The notes beneath the pieces are model-generated. The model saw only the letters and a program-made list of their open reading frames with translations, did no database searches and was not told where the DNA came from. A DNA stretch of 64,000 nt from Massospora cicadina (taxonomy: Eukaryota > Entomophthoromycota > Entomophthoromycetes > Entomophthorales > Entomophthoraceae): the NCBI GenBank assembly GCA_022478985.1, contig JAKSZP010002654.1, positions 186,001 to 250,000 on the forward strand, written 5' to 3'. This document shows positions 58,295 through 64,000 of the stretch, in pieces (positions within the stretch are counted from its first letter, which is position 1; each line of letters begins with the position of its first letter). Both the position numbers and the translations under genes were made by a program.

Positions 58295-59000
58295 TTACAA
58301 AACAGAACCATTGCAGGCTTGTGTATTGCACATTTTTTGCACTCCTATTTGGGAAGATCTATTTGCCAATATCCACTGATAAGGTCCATTGCCGAGAAAA
58401 ACTTTGCAGCCCCTAGCCTATCAAAGGCATTGTTGATTCATGGCAGAGGGTACAAGTCCTTTTTTGTAAAGGTGTTTAACTTTCTAGTAATCAATGACTA
58501 CTCAGTGCTTCCATTCATTTTTCTTCACTATTTAAAATTGGTGCTGCCCACGGACTTTTTAAAGGTACTAACATGCCATGATTGAGGAGTTCCTTAATCT
58601 CATGAATACGGCTTTTTCTGATATTTGAGCGTCTAATCAGGTGTAATCAAATTGGTTTATGATCTCCAGTATAAATTTTGTGGGTGACACCCTTGGCACA
58701 TCCCAAGTCAAAATATCTTGTGTGAATGCCTCGTAGTATTTAGAGAATAACTCCTGAGCTTGGTTCTTCTCAGAGTTGGTCAGGTTGCTTAAACTGGCCA
58801 TAAGGATGACATTAATAATGCTGAGTAGGTCCTTATTAACGGAGCTTTAATTTGACAGAAGTTTCAAAATCATGGAGTGAGTGAATTTCCAAGGTAGGGA
58901 ACAGATGCAGAAATGCGATTATTCTGATGTCACTTGATGGAGATGGGTTAATTCTGCAGGTTTGCACATATGGTATGTATTTCTCTGTGGCCAGGAATGA
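58295..59000 (-). pseudogene. Reverse transcriptase of element B, N-terminal part
   Basis: On minus, from about 58795: LTNSEKNQAQELFSKYYEAFTQ (start of RT), a region with YTGDHKPI, then KLNTFTKKDLYPLP near 58480-58440 and AKFFSAMDLISGYWQIDLPK near 58410-58350 carrying the first catalytic Asp. The frame runs into element D just after KCAI near 58330 and continues at 55757. Frameshifts near 58600 and 58540. Confidence 0.85.
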
Positions 59001-59704
59001 TTATACTAGGGGTAATGTTTGGTTGAGTTTGATATTTAGATCATGGTTGATATACTTCACCATAAAGTCCTTCCAGGATATTGGTTGTTAGTTCTGTCAG
59101 GACAATTAATTGATCTCTGGATGGTATAGTAATGCTCTAATTTGATCAAAGTGGAATGCCCTTTGACTCATCATCTTAGTGAGTAGTGCTTTTATCTTTG
59201 ACTGCACTTTGATTTACTTAATTGGGATGATACCATCTTTGTAGGCCAGATTTATGAATATGCTAAGTTTTTTTTTCTCAACTATCCTATCCCAGTTATA
59301 GTAAAGTAGAAAAGCCTGGCCAAGAACGGTGAGAGTATCGTCCTTATGATTAGTAAAACTCCATATCTTCTTAGGAAATCAGTCCCAATTAGGATTTCAT
59401 AGTTCATATTTGGTAACACTATGGCAGGTGCTGTTACTACAATAGATCTGAATCTGAGAGGTATGTTACTGTATGCGCCCAGCTATTTAGTTTTAAGCGT
59501 TCCAGCTGTTCCATATTCCTGACAGGGTGCAACATCGGGTGCAATTTTCAGTTTTTTAACCAACTTTGTGCTAACTATAATGATAGGAGTACCACTATTG
59601 ACAATGGCCTGTACTTGCACCTTGTTAACTGCTATGTCCTCATAAGTACATTCAGAGTAGTTTTCAGAGATATTTATTGTATGAATGCTAAAATTACTGC
59701 CCAA
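59001..59704 (-). pseudogene. Aspartic protease of element B
   Basis: Frame 59704-59483: VNKVQVQAIVNSGTPIIIVSTKLVKKLKIAPDVAPCQEYGTAGTLKTK. The catalytic Asp-Ser/Thr-Gly reads Asn-Ser-Gly, so the nucleophile Asp is lost. The following AVTAPAIVLPNMNYEILIGTDFL-like block (59440-59365) matches the same position in A and C. From 59365 to 59000 is a linker to RT without clear motifs. Confidence 0.85.
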
Positions 59705-59759
59705 ACTCCAAGTGTGATTTCAGGCTTGAGCAAATATCTAAGAAGTTATTTAATAAAAA

Positions 59760-60100
59760 GATTTCATTGGAATAGCTACCTGAACGTTGTTAAGCTTAAG
59801 TAGTTCAGTTGAACGTCTGGATTGAAGGTCTAAACCCTGATAAATAATCTGTTTTCGTAAGGTTTTGATACCTCTGCTCGGGCTTCTTTGGTAATTTTCA
59901 AGGGTTTAGTTGCTTTTTCTTTGGCCTGAGTAGTGACCATCATGACATCATTAGCCATGATATGGTGGAGGCTATCTTTGGCGACATCTTCAGTCCTAAA
60001 GAGCTCGCCAGGGTCAGGTGGAATGGTTTGAACATCGGTGGAGTTAGCATTCCGCCTTTACTCCACCTGCTCTTTTCCCGCCTCACTGTCACTGTTGATT
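59760..60100. other. Linker between gag and protease of element B
   Basis: Minus-strand scraps only, including Lys-rich stretches; no motif recognised. Confidence 0.35.
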
Positions 60101-62219
60101 TCTAGAGCAATGTTTACCCCAGAGCTTTTTGTTGAACCTTCTGTAGCATTGGCTAGGAAAATGCCCTTATTGACCACAATTGTGGCATGTAATTGGCCTT
60201 TTTTGCTGCTTTTGCTCAAATTTTTGGTTCATAGTCTGGAAATTTTTCCCCTGGTCAGACATAGTGTTTCTTTTTTGGGCCCAAAAATTGGCTTTTTTTC
60301 TGATCCTTGGCCCAATTAAAGGTATTGAAAATATGGGAACAGCTTCTCAATTAATTGGTAAGGCCTTGGATTTCTAAGCTCTCATTGAATGCAGGTATCA
60401 TGACATTTTGCAGTTCACAGAAGGGAATAACTGCATGTTTCATTGCAATCTTAGCGTCAAATTTGTCTTTTGCGTTGCACCCACGCAGAACTTGTGCCTC
60501 ATGAAAATCTGTCCACAAAGTCAATATTAGTCTCATTTTGCTTAAATTCAGTATTAAGATGCTCTTTTTTGGGTTTTAAATTTCTCAGGCCCACCAAGCT
60601 GTTTTGTCACTGCAATTTTGGCATCCTTATAGGACCTGTTGCCCAAATAGGTTATAACAAGGTCACAGCTATGGGTATTGAGTGAGTTAATCAGTGCTGA
60701 CCCTTTTGCATGGTCTGATGCTCCCCTCATTGCCTTTTCAAATAGCTTGAGGAAAGAGTGAACGTTCTCATCCTTATCAAACTTTGGTAAATTCAATGGT
60801 TTGAAGTCATCTCGCCCTGTTTTGGGCATAGGGATTGTACTTCTTCCTGAACATCTTGGTGAATCATCGCTCATAATCAGCCCTCTTTCCCATTGGGGAG
60901 TATCTAGAGTTGGGATTGATGCCAGGACTCTAGGCATAGAATGGATGTTCGAAATATTGTTTTCTGCATTGGTGTCAATTTCCAATGATTCAATTTCATG
61001 ATAATGCTCCAAACTACTGGATTCCAACGCTTGAATTTGGCCCTTAGTTGGTTTTCCAGGCTGTTTTTTGGCTGAATAAGAAGAGCTTTTTCCTATTTCT
61101 CTTTTGTCAAAGCTGGGTGAGCACCGGCAGTTTATTTCTTGAAAGATTCAAATTCTTTTTTAAGCTGGTCATACTCCTCTTTGAATAAATCTTAATTGGA
61201 CGTTATGCTTCTAATACCTCTGGCCATACTGTGCCCTTGGGAATGTGCTGTTGATAGTTGCATTAAGAGTTCCCAATTCAAACTGAGTAATTTCAGTATT
61301 TTTGGCCTCAATCTCGACACCAGAGTCCAAAGTTTTGAAATATCCTCTTTGATATGGACATCCTCTTCATCCTTATTTGGGATGGCTTGCTTTTCTGCAA
61401 GGTCTTCAAAGTTTTTGTTTACAGTATCCAGCTCAGAATGAACATAATTCTCAAAGTCATCAACTTTTACATTTAACTCCAGGTTATATCTTTGGCCTGA
61501 AGTGGCATTTATGGTAAGTTGTTCTGACTGAGACAATAGGTAATCAGAATGAGTTTCCAGTTTTCAACAGTAGCTGTCCATGTTTTGTACCCATTTTTAC
61601 GATAGCCCATGGTGAGCAAGAACTTTCTGCGGCTATCTTTGGGACTCCTTTGTTTAGAAGCTCCTCGAGGGTGTTTGATCTCCCTTGAGCTTCATTGGCA
61701 TGTCCCATATTATCCACAATTGCCTTTCAAACTTCAGCAAAACTGGAATTTAGTTTGTCCAGTAGAGCATTTTGGGAAGGTTGTTCCTCCCCTTTCACAG
61801 GGTAGATTTCCGCGATTTCCATATTTTGTCTAGCAATAATTCGCTTGGTATGCTTAATTGGGGTTAACAAAGTTAACCAGAAATTCGTTAGTTGCTTAAC
61901 TGTCTGTGAGACGTTTGGCAAGAGATGCCATGGTTGCATCGTAGTACTTCATATATATCTCCATCTTGAGTGCCTGATTCTTAACGTAGTAAAACAGGCC
62001 AGAGGAGGGATTGATTTGTGAAGTACCAATCCTAAAACCCTGATACGGGGTTTCCAGCATAGCTTTTACACTTGCAGATGTAAGATCAATCGGGCTGGTT
62101 GTATCTGCATGAGCTCCCCACTGTGATAAGATCCAGGGGGTAGGAGGTACCCACTTCAGAGCTCTGGTGGCTGGTATTAAAATATTCCAAGGTTTCCTTG
62201 TTTCTAGTATCCATCTCAT
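60100..62219 (-). pseudogene. Gag of element B
   Basis: Frames on minus: 62219-61896 (starts MRWILETRKPW; GLFYYVKNQALKMEIYMKYYDATMASL), 61939-61727, 61536-61192 (Glu/Leu-rich, coiled-coil-like: FENYVHSELDTVNKNFEDLAEKQ), 61027-60554 (ending RDDFKPLNLPKFDKDENVHSFLKLFEKAM and YKDAKIAVTKQLGG, the capsid region), 60536-60351, and near 60215-60175 a knuckle CHNCGQ-stop-GHFPSQC of the CCHC type. No Gly-X-Y tract. The product would form particles and bind RNA. Start is uncertain: 62219 is the first Met after the LTR in the best frame. Confidence 0.8.
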
Positions 62220-62307
62220 TGTCGCTTGCTCATCTATCTGAATCTGCCAGGAATTGGTTTTATGAATCCATTTCAGAGAGTTTCACTGATTTTGACTGAA
62301 CACTTGT

Positions 62308-63362
62308 TGTGAAGTTCTGAGGATCACTCACTTGATAATTGGTATCCTGCATGCTAAATTGGGATGAGGTACTGCCGGATGATCCTCAATATTACCAGTG
62401 GCTTTAGGTATATTTTTCCTTCAGAAATTCACTAGGGCTATTATAATAGCCATGACCCTTTTGGTCAAATTCAGGCATAAATTTCCCAAAGTAATCAGAA
62501 ATTTATCCAAGCCAGGGTTTAATACAAGCTGTGCTTTCAGCTTGTCAACACATCTCCAAAGGAAAGACTCTGATAAAACCAGGAAAGGGATAAAATATCT
62601 TTTATTATAGGATAATTATTTGATAATCTGTCATTAGGCCAATCACCAGTATTTATACCTCTTGGGCATCTCCTGACCTCATTTGAGCACAAAAATTCAA
62701 CAGATATTTTGCCACCTCAGTTCAGCCATTGAACTAATATGACTAAGACCTATTCTTAAGTTTATTGGTGGCAAAATACTCTCAAAATCTGGATAATTTC
62801 AGGGTAAAAAATTGCAATAAAACATTCAAAATTATACTAGGATCTTCTTGATTTGAGTTTTTCATAATGCTGATGAAATAAACCTTCTGTGAAATTCTTG
62901 CATCAATTGAAGTAGATGACGTACCCCTAATCAGGACGTCAGCAGTCCTCTCTCTCAATAGCACTAGGTACTCCCTTTTGGGCGGTCCTTGTGCAAGTGC
63001 TATCATGCCAATTACGGATATTGACATTAATTTCGCCCTAGGGCGGGAATTTGCTTATGTTATCGTTTGTCTGATTGTCCATGAGACTTTTGAACGTTAT
63101 CTTTAGTCAGCCCCATACAATTTTTAATACTGAATATTTGATATTGTTTCTGATAATAAGGACCAATTGCTGAGATTTGGCGCAGTGATAATTGGCCATA
63201 ATGTGATCAAATTGACGTTGAGATATTCGGCTCAAGCCATGTAGTTGTAAGAGGCTTTTTAGTGTGAGTATTAAGGTATTAGCTCGAGTATTGAGAGGAT
63301 AATCAGCCCAAACTGATGGTTGTTGAAGGGTTTATTTTTGGGTCAACCACCAGAATCTGACA
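62308..63362 (-). repeat. 5' LTR of element B
   Basis: 1055 bases, tgtgaagttctgagg...tctgaca, the partner of 52335-53388. Next to its inner edge the minus strand reads ACAAGTGTTCAGTCAAAATC, which does not start with TGG, so no ordinary tRNA primer site is evident. Confidence 0.93.
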
Positions 63363-63367
63363 TGGGG

Positions 63368-63620
63368 CCAACAGGATAAGCTTACAAAATCTGAGGGGTA
63401 ATGAATAGTATGTCCTAATTGTGAAAGTGCTAAGAGGACCTGAAGTTCCAAACTCTTGGGTGTTTTTCAAGTTGGGGTCCAGCCTAATCTTTATAATAAT
63501 TTTTGAGGAAAAACGTTCACTGGGGATCCAGTGTCAAGGATAGCCATGACCTGTATTCTGTTGATGACAGCCTCCACCTTGATTATGGTTCCACCAATGT
63601 TAGGGAAAAGAGCTGGAACC
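63368..63620 (-). pseudogene. Protease N-terminal (catalytic) part of element C
   Basis: The minus strand reads VEAVINRIQVMAILDTGSPVNV with the Asp-Thr-Gly triad intact, then a frameshift, then IRLDPNLKNTQEFGTSGPLSTFTI, comparable with KLTPNISNYEEYGTVGPHNTRSI in E. Element B interrupts it a few codons later. Confidence 0.8.
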
Positions 63621-64000
63621 TACTTATGATGGAAAGTAGAAGAAATCTTTTAGCGGTCTTGGGTACTTATCTACATAAGATTGTAGAGTATGAGCATACC
63701 GAGTAGATTAGATCAGTAAGTCAATGAAATGGTCAGCATCACTGGTAGTATTGATAGCCTCAGAACACTTCAGCACTTGATGGTGTATGTTCCGCTGTGT
63801 ATCATGGCCATATTTAACCTTTTAAGGTTCAACCAAATTAGTATCCCCACCTCAACTGGGGCTTATATTACATAGTAACCAACATCTCAACAAATCCCTT
63901 CAGATTTGTCGTCAGAGTTATATCTATTAACGTCAGGGGTTCATTAGAAAAGAGTTTAGGGTCAGGGCTTCCTTCGTTGCAGTGAATGTCCTTTCGGCGC
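63368..64000 (-). mobile_element. Gypsy element C, right part, minus strand, continues off the window
   Basis: Immediately outside the TGGGG duplication of B, minus-strand Gypsy coding sequence resumes. The protease active site (LDTGSPVN, triad at 63524-63535) lies here, preceded by IIKVEAVINRIQVMAI, so the catalytic half of C's protease and part of its gag end are at this side. The flap region reads EFGTSGPL near 63440. The gag and 5' LTR would lie beyond 64000. Confidence 0.8.

Larger units (their letters stand above)
52335..63362 (-). mobile_element. Gypsy element B, minus strand, inserted in C and split by D
   Basis: LTRs of 1054 and 1055 bases (52335-53388 and 62308-63362). The 5-base duplication TGGGG flanks them (52330-52334 and 63363-63367), and the interrupted protease of C resumes across it. 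A purine tract adjoins the left (3') LTR. Minus-strand order: gag (62219-60100), protease (59704-59480), RT (58900-58300 and 55757-55370), RNase H, integrase (54720-53640). D interrupts the RT. Removing D gives about 8.5 kb. No collagen-like tract is present in its Gag, so B is a different lineage from A and E. Confidence 0.95.

Noticed and set aside
1..64000. CRISPR arrays, rRNA or tRNA genes, operons, ribosome-binding sites
   Set aside because: No spaced short direct repeats, no rRNA-like blocks and no tRNA with A and B boxes were seen; the sequence is eukaryotic repeat DNA, so bacterial signals do not apply.

Overview
This is eukaryotic, repeat-dominated DNA. No host gene, rRNA or tRNA gene is recognisable. 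Almost everything that can be read is a decayed transposable element: three near-full-length copies of one non-LTR retrotransposon (LINE) family, at least five Ty3/Gypsy-type LTR retrotransposons, one LTR element with a tiny core, and one DNA transposon with long inverted termini. All coding regions carry stops and frameshifts, so they are listed as pseudogenes. The organism cannot be named from this window. The pattern (AT-rich background, dense nested Gypsy and LINE copies, a LINE protein with a C-terminal zinc motif) fits a large, repeat-bloated genome such as an early-diverging fungus (for example an insect-pathogenic entomophthoralean) or an invertebrate. The DNA transposon gene resembles a family I associate with arthropod and other invertebrate genomes.

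Layout. 1-430: a dispersed repeat, second copy at 16295-16713. About 1.64-6.99 kb (+): Gypsy relic G (protease, RT, RNase H, integrase), interrupted at about 3.09-5.12 kb by H, an LTR element with about a 200-base core. 7003-12274 (+): LINE-1. 14.27-15.9 kb (-): an orphan zinc-knuckle gene. 16881-23268 (+): Gypsy E with 337/332-bp LTRs and a collagen-like Gly-X-Y tract in Gag, perhaps inserted in another Gypsy gag (F). 23932-29307 (-): LINE-2. 29.3-33.2 kb: AT-rich, with a possible collagen-like gag scrap. 33203-38481 (+): LINE-3. 40579-47463 (-): Gypsy A, with ~500-bp LTRs, a TTGAC target duplication and again a collagen-like Gag. About 48.5-64 kb: a three-level nest. Gypsy C (-, continuing past the right edge) is split inside its protease by Gypsy B (52335-63362, -, 1.05-kb LTRs, TGGGG duplication), and B is split inside its reverse transcriptase by DNA transposon D (55811-58294).

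Each LINE has 12-18-bp target-site duplications and the same plan: ORF1 with one CCHC knuckle, then ORF2 with APE-type endonuclease, reverse transcriptase (FADD intact in all three) and a C-terminal Cys/His motif. The Gypsy elements follow gag - protease - RT - RNase H - integrase. The most unusual features are the collagen-like tract inside Gag of two separate LTR elements, the long-TIR transposon D whose gene runs into its own inverted repeat, and catalytic aspartates repeatedly changed to asparagine, which suggests C-to-T mutational decay.
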